The notes under the pieces were generated by a model. That model saw only the letters and a list, made by a program, of their open reading frames with translations. It was not told the origin of the DNA and did no database searches. The position numbers and the translations under genes were made by a program. Positions 36,474-45,207 of a stretch of 64,000 nucleotides of DNA are shown here, piece after piece. The stretch is taken from positions 4,340,001-4,404,000 of the forward strand of contig NZ_OZ061315.1 of NCBI RefSeq assembly GCF_964063325.1, given 5' to 3'. Within the stretch, counting starts at the first letter, position 1. Each line of letters begins with the position of its first letter. This DNA comes from Hafnia alvei (GTDB lineage: Bacteria; Pseudomonadota; Gammaproteobacteria; Enterobacterales; Enterobacteriaceae).

Positions 36474-36602
36474 CCATACCCAAAATAATTCGAATTGCAT
36501 TGAGGCGGCAAGTGAATAAATCCCGATGAGCTTACTCAAGTAAGTAATTCGGGTGCACGAGCTGGCCAACAAAAATGCAGCTTGAAGTATGATGGATATA
36601 TA
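36474..36602. repeat. Palindromic repeat element, long form
   Basis: About 128 bp with imperfect terminal inverted repeats (ATACCCAAAATAATTCGAATTGCA against TGCAGCTTGAAGTATGATGGATAT) and a central hairpin (CCCGATGAGCTTACT with AGTAAGTAATTCGGG). It resembles a dispersed enteric repeat of the MITE type. It lies between psuG and psuT; a shorter copy is at 40503-40585. Confidence 0.75.
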
Positions 36603-36631
36603 CCTGAAAGAGGATAAGCGTAAAAGCCCAT

Positions 36632-36655
36632 CCACCTTTCAGGTTGGCGTTTTAT
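36632..36655. terminator. Short hairpin between psuG and psuT
   Basis: CCACCT-TTC-AGGTTGG is followed by TTTT on the plus strand, and a related GGGCTTTT follows it on the minus strand. It may reduce read-through from psuG into psuT. Confidence 0.4.
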
Positions 36656-36699
36656 TTAGTTGTTAATATCAGGATAAAACTTAAGGAGTAACGCTATTT

Positions 36700-37638
36700 T
36701 TATGCTGCGGTCTCCTGGTAGCAACATGCAATCTGAGCGGCTAGTTTTGCATTATTAAATACCAATTGGATATTGGAATGCAGGCTATCCCCTCCTGTGA
36801 GTTCCGCGACTCTTGCCAGCAGGAATGGTGTGCTATCTTTCCCATGAACCCCCTGTTCAATCGACTCCTGAACCGCTTGCTCAATCGCCGCGTTGATTTT
36901 AGCTTCAGGCATCGCGAATTGTTCAGGGATCGGGTTAGCAATCACCATTCCACCGTCCAAACCAGACTGCCACTTGGTCGCCATCGCCTTCGCTATCTGC
37001 TCTGGTTCATCCAATTGAATGCTGACGGAGAATGGGCTAGTACGGCAGAAAAATGCGGGTAAAACCTGAGTTTGATAGCCAATCAACGGTACACCGTGCG
37101 TCTCAAGATATTCCGTGGTCAATCCCAAATCCAGAATCGATTTGGCCCCGGCACAAATCACGGCCACGTTGGTTTTTGCCAATTCTTGTAAATCAGCTGA
37201 AATATCAAATGTTTGTTCAGCACCGCGGTGAACACCACCAATACCGCCTGTGGCAAAGACATGAATACCGGCCATTTCGGCAATAATCATGGTCGAGGCC
37301 ACGGTAGTAGCACCGTTTTTGCCTGCTGCAACGATGAACGGCAAGTCACGACGGCTCACTTTCGCCACGTTGTGACCTTCTTTGCCGAGCAGCTCAATCT
37401 CTTCGCGGGATAAGCCTGCTTTCATACGGCCATTAATAATCGCAATCGTCGCAGGTACTGCGCCATTTTCACGGATTTGCTGCTCAACCGCCAACGCCGT
37501 TTCGGCATTTTGTGGGTAAGGCATACCATGAGAAATAATGGTAGATTCTAAAGCCACAACAGGGCGATTATTGGCTAATGCCTCAGCAACTTCCGGCGAA
37601 ATATCCAGATACTCATTGGTCATAACGTTATTTTTCAT
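36700..37638 (-). CDS. psuG: Pseudouridine-5'-phosphate glycosidase
   Basis: A 312-residue enzyme that splits pseudouridine 5'-phosphate to uracil and ribose 5-phosphate. The conserved ALESTIISHGMPYPQN, TTVASTM, GGIGGVHRG and the Schiff-base region CAGAKSILDL are intact. Its ATG overlaps the psuK stop (ATGA), and psuT follows after 251 bp that contain a repeat. Together the genes allow salvage of pseudouridine from RNA turnover. An alternative start six codons in (MTNEYLD) cannot be ruled out. Confidence 0.95.
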   Translation of the reverse strand: MKNNVMTNEYLDISPEVAEALANNRPVVALESTIISHGMPYPQNAETALAVEQQIRENGAVPATIAIINGRMKAGLSREEIELLGKEGHNVAKVSRRDLPFIVAAGKNGATTVASTMIIAEMAGIHVFATGGIGGVHRGAEQTFDISADLQELAKTNVAVICAGAKSILDLGLTTEYLETHGVPLIGYQTQVLPAFFCRTSPFSVSIQLDEPEQIAKAMATKWQSGLDGGMVIANPIPEQFAMPEAKINAAIEQAVQESIEQGVHGKDSTPFLLARVAELTGGDSLHSNIQLVFNNAKLAAQIACCYQETAA

Positions 37639-38753
37639 GATTGTAGTTCCAACAGTTTTTGAACACTGCCATTCGACAGATTAGGGTTATTAGTAAATTC
37701 AGAGGAAAGGGTTAATGCGGAACATCCCTGCGCAAAACGGATACTTTCGGCAAGCGTCATGTCTTCAAGCCAACAGCTAGCCAGCCCAGCCATCATGGCA
37801 TCACCAGCCCCGGTCACATTGACGATGTTCACCGGCAGAGGACTCGACCACCCGCTTTGCCCATCAATTTCACTGTAAAAAACACCGGCCGCTCCCATGC
37901 TAAGCGCAATTCGCTGCACGCCTTGGTCATGGAACCATTTAGCCGCCTTAGGCGCATCTTTAGGGCTAGTAATCGTCATCCCGCTGAGGATCTCGGCCTC
38001 AAGACGATTAGGTTTCAACGTATGAATATGTGATAGCCAATTTCGGATCTTGGGTGCTTTAAATGCAGATACGGTATCAACAAATATTGGAACACTGCCA
38101 GCGTGGCTAAATAGCCATGCCAAAGCATCTTCGGTAAGGTTGCAGTCAACAATTAATACACCGGCATGCTGAATAAGATCTTTTGACGTTGCCAATAATG
38201 CGGGCGTCAGTTTTTCTAAAATTCGCATATCATTAATAGCGACCAGCATTTCACCACTTTCATCTAATAAAGAGACATAGGTTGACGTGCTTTCACCATG
38301 CAGTTTATGGAAACTATCAATATGAACACCGGCTAACTTTGCCTGCTCTAATAAAGTATCACCGTAAAAATCATCTCCTACTACGGAAATCAGATGGCAC
38401 TCCCGCCCTAATAAGGCAATATTTTGCGCTATATTTCTCCCGACACCGCCTGGAGTACATTTTATTTTCCCTGGGTTGGAATCTTCATAAACTAATTTAG
38501 AGGCTGAGTATCCGCATACATCCATATTCGTAGAGCCTACGGTGACAACATAGCTGTGCTCAGACAATATGTATCCTTTTCCTTTTATATATCCTTTCTT
38601 CATTAAGTTCATAATATGTCCTGCTACACCAGAGCGGCTAATACCTAAAACATCGGCAATTTCCTGCTGTGGGATCAAAGGATCACGTCTCAGAAGCTGC
38701 AATATCTGCTTTTCTCGGCTAGTCATATTGGACACTTGTTTGTTTTTAAACAT
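37635..38753 (-). CDS. psuK: Pseudouridine kinase with N-terminal DNA-binding domain
   Basis: A 372-residue PfkB-family sugar kinase (about 75-365; GGVGRNIAQNIALLG and the catalytic NVTGAGDAMMAGL) with a winged helix-turn-helix at residues 10-60 (EKQILQLLRRDPLIPQQEIADVLG). E. coli PsuK (313 residues) lacks this domain, whereas E. coli YeiI carries one, so the form here may sense substrate and regulate the operon itself. It is the first gene of psuK-psuG-psuT-DUF1097. No strong ribosome site is seen before the ATG at 38753. Confidence 0.88.
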   Translation of the reverse strand: MFKNKQVSNMTSREKQILQLLRRDPLIPQQEIADVLGISRSGVAGHIMNLMKKGYIKGKGYILSEHSYVVTVGSTNMDVCGYSASKLVYEDSNPGKIKCTPGGVGRNIAQNIALLGRECHLISVVGDDFYGDTLLEQAKLAGVHIDSFHKLHGESTSTYVSLLDESGEMLVAINDMRILEKLTPALLATSKDLIQHAGVLIVDCNLTEDALAWLFSHAGSVPIFVDTVSAFKAPKIRNWLSHIHTLKPNRLEAEILSGMTITSPKDAPKAAKWFHDQGVQRIALSMGAAGVFYSEIDGQSGWSSPLPVNIVNVTGAGDAMMAGLASCWLEDMTLAESIRFAQGCSALTLSSEFTNNPNLSNGSVQKLLELQS

Positions 38754-39130
38754 GCGTTTGTTTTAAGCCGCCATTGAAAAACAGTAAAGTGGGATTTAGA
38801 AGTTTAAGAAGGAATTGGGAAGGCGATCGTAATTAAGATGAATGTGTTTTCATTCATTATTTTGTGAGCAATATCAAGCTATCAATCTCTCGATTTAAAC
38901 CTAATAACCACAAAAACAAATCATTAAAAATAATGCAGAATTTAATTCTTTTAATAAATATTAAAAATCATAGAGATAGGAATTTTCCCGTAATGCGCTA
39001 ACTTTTGTTTGCATAGACACTCATTATCGATTTTGAGTGATTCATCAGCATGTGCCCTTTCAGTTCCAACGAGATCTGTCTCACAGTTGGCGTAGCTGTT
39101 TTCAGTGGAAAACTATTGGAGATGAGAAAT
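38754..39130. other. AT-rich intergenic region upstream of psuK
   Basis: No coding potential seen. The region should hold the psuK promoter. A partial CRP-like site (TGTGA-GCAATA-TCAAG, near 38864) has one good half only. No repeat or RNA gene was recognised. Confidence 0.5.
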
Positions 39131-39160
39131 AAAAAAAGCTCCCGAGAATATCGAGAGCTT
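39131..39160 (-). terminator. Rho-independent terminator of tyrB
   Basis: On the minus strand AAGCTCTCGA-TATTC-TCGGGAGCTT is followed by seven T residues, starting 15 bp after the tyrB stop. Confidence 0.85.
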
Positions 39161-39175
39161 CATTAACGATAAGGA

Positions 39176-40366
39176 TTAAACGGCAGCGAATGACTGAGCA
39201 ACGCGCTGCGCATTGGCGTGATTCATTCCCGCTACGCACATGCGGCCGCTGGCGATCAGATATACGCCAAACTCTTCACGCAGCCGTTCAACCTGCTGAG
39301 CACTGAGGCCGGTATAACTAAACATGCCGCGCTGCGACATCAGATAGTCAAAGTTGCGCTGTGGCAACACGGTTTTTAAGCCGTCCACCAGCGTGCGGCG
39401 CATTTCAATGATACGCAGACGCATACTTTCAACTTCTTCCAGCCATAAGGCTTTAAGCTTCGGATCGTTTAGCACCGTTGCCACAACCTGAGCCCCAAAG
39501 TTAGGTGGGCTGGAGTAAATGCGGCGCACGGTCGCTTTTAACTGGCCTAATACTCGGCTTGCTGCTTCTTCGCTTTCACACACCACGGATAACCCGCCAA
39601 CGCGTTCACCATAGAGAGAGAAAATTTTCGAAAACGAATTACTCACGAGGCATGGCAACTCTGCCTGAGCCATAGCGCGGATAGCATAGGCGTCCTCTTC
39701 CATTCCCGCCCCAAAGCCTTGATAAGCGATATCGAGGAATGGAATAAGCTCACGCGCTTTCGCGATTTCAATCACGCGATCCCATTGCGCATTGGTGAGA
39801 TCTGAGCCCGTTGGGTTGTGACAGCAAGGGTGCATTAACACGATGCTGCGTGCAGGCAGCTGATTTAGCGTGTTAAGCATCGCATCAAAATTCACACCCA
39901 GCGTTTCAGGGTCGAAATAGGGATACTGATGCACTTTGAAGCCCGCACCCGAGAAGATCGCAATATGGTTTTCCCACGTTGGATCGCTGACCCACACCTC
40001 AGAATCAGGGAAATAATGCTTTAAAAAGTCGGCCCCAACTTTCAGCGCACCGGAACCACCGATAGTTTGCACCGTAGCAATACGCTTTTGAGCAACCATT
40101 GGATGTGTATCACCAAACAATAGGCTCTGGATCGCGCTACGGTATGTCGCTAATCCTTCCATCGGCAGATACAACGACGCAGCACCCTCGCGAGCATTTA
40201 GGATCTCTTCCGCAGCAGCAACGGCTTTCAACTGAGGAATAGTTCCCTTTTCGTCATAGTACAGACCGATACTGAGGTTAACTTTATCGGCTCGAGGATC
40301 CTGTTTGTAGGTATCCATCAGCGAGAGAATCGGATCGCCTGCATAGGCGTCTACATGCTGAAACAC
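39176..40366 (-). CDS. tyrB: Aromatic amino acid aminotransferase
   Basis: A 396-residue class I PLP aminotransferase that makes tyrosine, phenylalanine and leucine from their keto acids. The PLP lysine lies in SNSFSKIFSLYGERVGG, and HPCCHNPTG and the C-terminal GRMCVAGMNHAN are conserved. The GTG at 40366 is preferred over the ATG at 40387: AAGGAGAG lies about five bases before it and the protein then starts like E. coli TyrB (397 residues; FQ-VDAYAGDPIL). A TyrR-like box upstream suggests repression by tyrosine. Confidence 0.94.
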   Translation of the reverse strand: MFQHVDAYAGDPILSLMDTYKQDPRADKVNLSIGLYYDEKGTIPQLKAVAAAEEILNAREGAASLYLPMEGLATYRSAIQSLLFGDTHPMVAQKRIATVQTIGGSGALKVGADFLKHYFPDSEVWVSDPTWENHIAIFSGAGFKVHQYPYFDPETLGVNFDAMLNTLNQLPARSIVLMHPCCHNPTGSDLTNAQWDRVIEIAKARELIPFLDIAYQGFGAGMEEDAYAIRAMAQAELPCLVSNSFSKIFSLYGERVGGLSVVCESEEAASRVLGQLKATVRRIYSSPPNFGAQVVATVLNDPKLKALWLEEVESMRLRIIEMRRTLVDGLKTVLPQRNFDYLMSQRGMFSYTGLSAQQVERLREEFGVYLIASGRMCVAGMNHANAQRVAQSFAAV

Positions 40367-40392
40367 GGGTGCTCTCCTTGAAATCACGGGGG

Positions 40393-40410
40393 TGTAAAAA
40401 TATCTTTAAC
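40393..40410. promoter_or_regulatory. TyrR-like box upstream of tyrB
   Basis: TGTAAA-AATATC-TTTAAC has one perfect and one partial arm of the TyrR consensus TGTAAA-N6-TTTACA. It lies about 27 bp before the tyrB start codon. Confidence 0.5.
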
Positions 40411-40502
40411 AACACAATAACCTTGTCGCAGACCATAAAGCTATAGCCAATTACTTCGTCCATACCGATCTTTTTGGACTAGGCTTAAAGGATATGTTTC
40501 AT

Positions 40503-40585
40503 CATAGCCAAAATAATTTGAGCTGCATTGAGGCGGCAAGTTGAGCGCAGCCAACAAAAATGCTGCTTGAAATATGGCGGGTATG
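40503..40585. repeat. Palindromic repeat element, short form
   Basis: An 83-bp relative of the element at 36474-36602. It has the same outer arms (CCAAAATAATTTGAGCTGCATTGAGGCGGCAAG split over two runs, and GCCAACAAAAATGCTGCTTGAA), but the central hairpin of about 45 bp is missing. It lies between tyrB and dkgA. Confidence 0.75.
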
Positions 40586-40632
40586 GATCGGATGGAGCTT
40601 CTGTTTAGCCTATCCAACTGAAGGAGAAAACG

Positions 40633-41463
40633 ATGTCCACACAACCTATTATCAAACTGAGCGACGGGAATACCATGCCACAGCTCGGTTTAGGCGTATG
40701 GCAGGCTTCGAATGAGCAGGTCATCACCGCTATCGAAACGGCGTTAGAGACAGGGTATCGCTCAATCGATACTGCGGCCATTTATGCTAACGAAGAAGGC
40801 GTCGGCAAAGCGTTAGCAAACTCGTCAATTGCTCGCGATGAGCTTTTCATCACCACTAAATTATGGAACACAGACCAAGATAATGCGGCTAAGGCGCTGG
40901 AAGAAAGCCTAAAAAAGCTGCGGTTAGATTACATAGACCTGTATCTGATCCATTGGCCCGCTCCCGCACAGGATAAATACGTTACCGCGTGGAAATCGCT
41001 GATTGAATTGAAAAAACAGGGACTGATTAAAAGCATTGGCGTATGTAATTTTAACATCCCGCACCTACAGCGCCTAATCGATGAAACGGGCGTTTCACCC
41101 ACCGTGAACCAAATTGAGCTCCATCCTTTGATGCAGCAAAAAACCATGCACGCGTGGAATGCCACCCATCACATTGCCACTGAGTCTTGGAGCCCGCTAG
41201 CGCAGGGTGGTGAAGGCGTTTTTGATACTGAAATCATTCATAAGCTGGCGAAAAAGTATGAGAAAACCCCTGCTCAGATTGTTATTCGCTGGCACTTGGA
41301 TTCAGGATTAATTGTGATCCCTAAATCCGTCACGCCAAAACGTATTCAAGAAAACTTTGGGGTGTTTGATTTTAGATTGGATAAAGATGAGCTGAGCCTG
41401 ATTGCTAAGCTCGATAGCGGAAAACGTCTGGGTCCCGATCCTGATACGTTTGAAAAGCTTTGA
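40633..41463 (+). CDS. dkgA: 2,5-diketo-D-gluconate / methylglyoxal reductase A
   Basis: A 276-residue NADPH-dependent aldo-keto reductase. The catalytic tetrad is visible (D47 and Y52 in SIDTAAIYANEE, K76 in TTKLW, H109 in LIHWPAP by approximate count), and IPKSVTPKRIQENF binds cofactor. The sequence follows E. coli DkgA closely (LGLGVWQASNEQVITAI, ESWSPLAQGG). It reduces 2,5-diketogluconate, methylglyoxal and other carbonyls in the cytoplasm. AAGGAGAAAACG precedes the ATG. It is monocistronic and convergent with ygiQ. Confidence 0.92.
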   Translation: MSTQPIIKLSDGNTMPQLGLGVWQASNEQVITAIETALETGYRSIDTAAIYANEEGVGKALANSSIARDELFITTKLWNTDQDNAAKALEESLKKLRLDYIDLYLIHWPAPAQDKYVTAWKSLIELKKQGLIKSIGVCNFNIPHLQRLIDETGVSPTVNQIELHPLMQQKTMHAWNATHHIATESWSPLAQGGEGVFDTEIIHKLAKKYEKTPAQIVIRWHLDSGLIVIPKSVTPKRIQENFGVFDFRLDKDELSLIAKLDSGKRLGPDPDTFEKL

Positions 41464-41469
41464 TTAATC

Positions 41470-41636
41470 GCTAAAAAATCCCCGCGGTGTGGTAGCGCCG
41501 TTCACCGAAGCTCGATTTTAGGGGGAGCACACCGATGGGGTCGTAGCGGCGTAAGCCGCCGAAGCGCCCCACGGTGTGGTAGACCCGTGTATCTCGATCT
41601 TTTAAACGAGCGGCGTAACACCGCACGGGGATTTTT
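41470..41636. terminator. Large structured element between convergent dkgA and ygiQ
   Basis: AAAAAATCCCCG at the left and CGGGGATTTTTT at the right are complements about 140 bp apart, with adjoining GGTGTGG-like and CACCGC-like arms. Inside lies a hairpin (GGGGTCGTAGCGGC with GCCGCCGAAGCGCCCC) and repeated GGTGTGGTAG words. It probably acts as a bidirectional terminator and may be a mobile repeat. No ORF is present. Confidence 0.6.
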
Positions 41637-41641
41637 TATCG

Positions 41642-43972
41642 TTATTTACCTTTGGTCACTCGAGGTGCCTTACGCCCTGATGGCTTCGCAGCGGGTTTTC
41701 CTGCTGGCGTATGCGCCGCTGGTTTAGCCGCTTGCGGTTTGCCTTTAACAGGCTTGCCAGTCGGAGAAGCCTTATCATGTACTTTTCCATTGCGCTCCGC
41801 TGATGGCGCTTCACCACGAATCGTTTTAGGTTTCGCACCACGCTGTTCAGGCTTCGCCGGCGCACCGGTATGCTTAGTCATCGCTGGACGCATATTTTTC
41901 TGGTATCCACGACGCGCTTCGCGCTGTTCTTCCAGCGTTGGGGCCGGTACTAAACATTCACGACGTGAACCGATTAAATGCTTCATACCCATCTCTTCCA
42001 GCGCACCACGGATCAGCGGCCAGTTAGCTGGATCGTGATAGCGCAGCAGCGCTTTGTGTAAACGACGCTGGCGATCGCCTTTCGGCACCACAACGTCTTC
42101 GCTCTTATAATCGACTTTGCCCAGCGGGTTTTTACCCGTGTGATACATCGTGGTGGAATTCGCCAACGGCGACGGATAGAAGTTTTGTACCTGATCCAAA
42201 CGGAAACGGTTTTTCTTCAGCCATAGCGCTAGGTTGACCATATCCTCATCTCGCGTCCCCGGATGCGCTGAAATGAAATACGGGATCAAATACTGTTCTT
42301 TGCCAGCCTGCTTGGAATAAGTATCAAACAGCTCTTTAAAGCGCTGATAACTCCCCATGCCCGGCTTCATCATCTTAGACAGCGGCCCTTCTTCAGTATG
42401 CTCTGGCGCAATCTTCAGGTAGCCACCCACATGATGGGTTGCCAGCTCTTTGATATAGCGTGGATCTTCAACCGCCAGATCATAACGAACCCCCGAGGCA
42501 ATAAGGATTTTCTTCACGCCGTCTAGATCGCGCGCACGGCGATACAGCTTGATGGTCGGCTCATGGTTGGTATCCATGTGCTGGCAAATTTCAGGATAAA
42601 CACAGGATGCACGGCGGCAGGTTTGCTCGGCACGCGGTGACTGGCAGCGCAACATATACATGTTAGCCGTTGGGCCACCCAAATCGGAAATCACGCCGGT
42701 AAAGCCGGGGACTTTGTCGCGGATCTCTTCGATTTCTCGAATGATTGAATCTTCTGAACGGCTCTGGATGATGCGGCCTTCGTGTTCGGTAATCGAACAG
42801 AATGAGCAGCCGCCGTAGCAACCGCGCATGATGTTGATGGAGAAACGGATCATCTCATAGGCAGGAATACGAGCGCTGCCGTAGGCTGGATGAGGAACAC
42901 GCTGGTAAGGCAGCGCAAATACGCTGTCCATTTCTTCCGTGCTCAATGGGATCGCCGGAGGGTTAATCCAAATATAGCGATCGCCATGTTTTTGCATCAA
43001 AGCACGCGCACAGCCGGGGTTGGTTTCATGATGCAAAATACGCGATGTGTGTGCATACAGCACTTTGTCATTTTTAACTTTTTCATAAGACGGCAGCAGC
43101 ACGTAGGTTTTTTCCCACGGCTTAGGCTTCGGTGCACGCACCGTAATAGCTTGTACGCTATCGTCTTTTTTCTTATCGGCATCTGGCGCACAGGCCAAAT
43201 CATCACCGTAAGGATTTGGAATCGGTTCGATACGACCCGGTTTGTCTAAGCGCGTGGAGTCCACGCCGCTCCAGCCCGGCAGCGCCTCTTTGCGCATGAC
43301 CGCGGTATTGCGCACGTCGATAATGCTAGCAATCGGCTCACCTGAAGCTAAACGATGTGCAACTTCCACCAGTGGGCGTTCGCCGTTGCCATACATCAGC
43401 ATGTCGGCTTTAGAATCCACCAGCACCGAACGGCGCACGGTGTCAGACCAATAGTCGTAATGAGCAATACGGCGCAGGCTGGCTTCAATTCCACCTAAAA
43501 TCACCGGAACATCGCTGAAGGCTTCTTTGCAGCGTTGGGTATAAACCAACGTTGCGCGATCTGGACGTTTGCCGCTTTCGTTGTTAGGCGTGTAAGCATC
43601 GTCGTGGCGCAGTTTGCGATCGGCGGTATAGCGGTTAATCATCGAATCCATATTGCCAGCGGTGACGCCGTAAAACAGGTTCGGTTTCCCCAAACGCATA
43701 AAGTCAGCTTTGCTCGTCCAGTCCGGCTGCGCAATGATCCCCACGCGAAAACCCTGAGCTTCCAGCATACGGCCAACAATTGCCATCCCAAAACTTGGAT
43801 GGTCAACGTAGGCATCACCGGTAACTAGAATGACGTCACAGCTATCCCAGCCGAGAGTATCCATTTCCTCACGCGACATCGGTAAGAATGGGGCCGTGCC
43901 GTAGCACTCTGCCCAATAGGGCGTGTAGGAGAACAAATCACGTTCTGGCTGGATCAGGCTGATACTACTCAT
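41642..43972 (-). CDS. ygiQ: Radical SAM protein YgiQ
   Basis: A 776-residue member of the UPF0313 family, with the radical SAM cluster C385-x3-C389-x2-C392 (GCYGGCSFCSI), an N-terminal YgiQ domain and a DUF3362 region. E. coli YgiQ has about 739 residues. The reaction is unknown. The last 85 or so residues are a low-complexity Lys/Ala/Pro/Gly tail (repeated GKP and AKP words) that is likely disordered and accounts for the extra length. It is convergent with dkgA and divergent from treR. Confidence 0.93.
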   Translation of the reverse strand: MSSISLIQPERDLFSYTPYWAECYGTAPFLPMSREEMDTLGWDSCDVILVTGDAYVDHPSFGMAIVGRMLEAQGFRVGIIAQPDWTSKADFMRLGKPNLFYGVTAGNMDSMINRYTADRKLRHDDAYTPNNESGKRPDRATLVYTQRCKEAFSDVPVILGGIEASLRRIAHYDYWSDTVRRSVLVDSKADMLMYGNGERPLVEVAHRLASGEPIASIIDVRNTAVMRKEALPGWSGVDSTRLDKPGRIEPIPNPYGDDLACAPDADKKKDDSVQAITVRAPKPKPWEKTYVLLPSYEKVKNDKVLYAHTSRILHHETNPGCARALMQKHGDRYIWINPPAIPLSTEEMDSVFALPYQRVPHPAYGSARIPAYEMIRFSINIMRGCYGGCSFCSITEHEGRIIQSRSEDSIIREIEEIRDKVPGFTGVISDLGGPTANMYMLRCQSPRAEQTCRRASCVYPEICQHMDTNHEPTIKLYRRARDLDGVKKILIASGVRYDLAVEDPRYIKELATHHVGGYLKIAPEHTEEGPLSKMMKPGMGSYQRFKELFDTYSKQAGKEQYLIPYFISAHPGTRDEDMVNLALWLKKNRFRLDQVQNFYPSPLANSTTMYHTGKNPLGKVDYKSEDVVVPKGDRQRRLHKALLRYHDPANWPLIRGALEEMGMKHLIGSRRECLVPAPTLEEQREARRGYQKNMRPAMTKHTGAPAKPEQRGAKPKTIRGEAPSAERNGKVHDKASPTGKPVKGKPQAAKPAAHTPAGKPAAKPSGRKAPRVTKGK

Positions 43973-44250
43973 GACATCACTCTTTTCTATTTATCTGGGG
44001 AAGTTTGCGCTGAAGCGGAACTGCAATACGTTGTGCCGTTAACGATTCGGGTGGTTAACAAAGCATCAATATCAGGGCGGCGATTATACGCATTTGCACA
44101 CGTAAAAGAGAGGGATATTTGAGATTGGCCTGTTATCACTCTTATCGTTCCCTGAATGAGCTGCGGTAAAGTTCATGACAGGGGCTTGCCTTAGCGGCTT
44201 TTACCCACAACAATAGCATTCTTATCACTGACTCTGCGTGGCGTTACGTT

Positions 44251-45207
44251 ATGTCCGAACGATTGACGATTAAAGATATTGCTCGCCTCAGCGGCGTGGG
44301 TAAATCCACAGTCTCCCGCGTGATCAATAAAGAATCTGGCGTTAAGCCAGAAACGCGTGCGCGGATTGAAGAAATCATTAATCAACATAACTTTGCCCCA
44401 TCTAAATCGGCTCGGGCTATGCGCGGCCAAACAGATAAAGTCGTCGCCATCATTGTTTCTCGTTTAGATTCTAACGCTGAAAATCAGGCCGTGCGTGCGA
44501 TGCTGCCCCTGTTGTATGCCCAAGGCTACGATCCTATTTTGTTGGAAAGCCAGTTTGAGCCTGAACGAGTGCAAGAACATTTAACTGTTCTGTCGCGCCG
44601 TCACGTGGATGGCATTTTGCTGTTTGGTTTTACCGGTCTCGATGAGTCAATGCTGCTGCCATGGCGAGATAAAATGGTTGTTCTGGCATGGGAGTATGAA
44701 CAACTAACCTCGGTACGTTATGACGATAGCGGCGCAGTCACCTTACTGATGAACGCGCTACTCGCCAAAAAACATCGGCACATCGCTTTTGTTGGGGTAA
44801 AACTTTCGGATGCCACAACGGGCGGACGTCGCTACGACACCTATCATGCACTCTGCCAAAAACACCAGATTGCGCCTTGCGCCGCGCTCGGAGAGCTTAC
44901 CTTTCAGAGTGGCTATCAATTGGCTCATCAGGTTATCTCTGAGGACACCACCGCTATCATCTGCGCTTCAGATACCATTGCCCTCGGTGTAAGTAAGTAC
45001 TTACAGGAGCGGTCACAAAACGATGTAATCGTCTGCGGTATGGGGAATAATTCGCTGCTGGAATTCTTGTATCCCAAGACCTTTTCAGTCGACTTAGGCT
45101 ATGCCGAAGGCGGACGAATGGCGGTACAGCAGTTACTCTCCCTGCAAAACGCGCCACAGCCCGGCAAGCACATTACGGTGCCTTGTACATTGCGCAGCCC
45201 AAACTGA
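44251..45207 (+). CDS. treR: LacI-family repressor, TreR-like
   Basis: A 318-residue LacI/GalR protein. Its helix-turn-helix (TIKDIARLSGVGKSTVSRVINKESGV) is nearly identical to that of E. coli TreR, which senses trehalose 6-phosphate and represses treBC. The effector domain has SARAMRGQTDKVVAIIVSRLDS, GFTG and DATTGGRR. No treB or treC is present in the window, so here the regulator is separated from its usual targets on at least this side. The stop abuts the aceK stop with no bases between. No clear ribosome site precedes the ATG. Confidence 0.9.
   Translation: MSERLTIKDIARLSGVGKSTVSRVINKESGVKPETRARIEEIINQHNFAPSKSARAMRGQTDKVVAIIVSRLDSNAENQAVRAMLPLLYAQGYDPILLESQFEPERVQEHLTVLSRRHVDGILLFGFTGLDESMLLPWRDKMVVLAWEYEQLTSVRYDDSGAVTLLMNALLAKKHRHIAFVGVKLSDATTGGRRYDTYHALCQKHQIAPCAALGELTFQSGYQLAHQVISEDTTAIICASDTIALGVSKYLQERSQNDVIVCGMGNNSLLEFLYPKTFSVDLGYAEGGRMAVQQLLSLQNAPQPGKHITVPCTLRSPN

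Noticed and set aside
36384..36635. 83-codon minus-strand ORF
   Set aside because: It translates the palindromic repeat and the psuT leader; no ribosome site or family likeness.
38860..38880. CRP site upstream of psuK
   Set aside because: Only one half site (TGTGA) is good; the other half matches three of five bases.
40441..40644. 67-codon minus-strand ORF
   Set aside because: It translates the short repeat copy between tyrB and dkgA.
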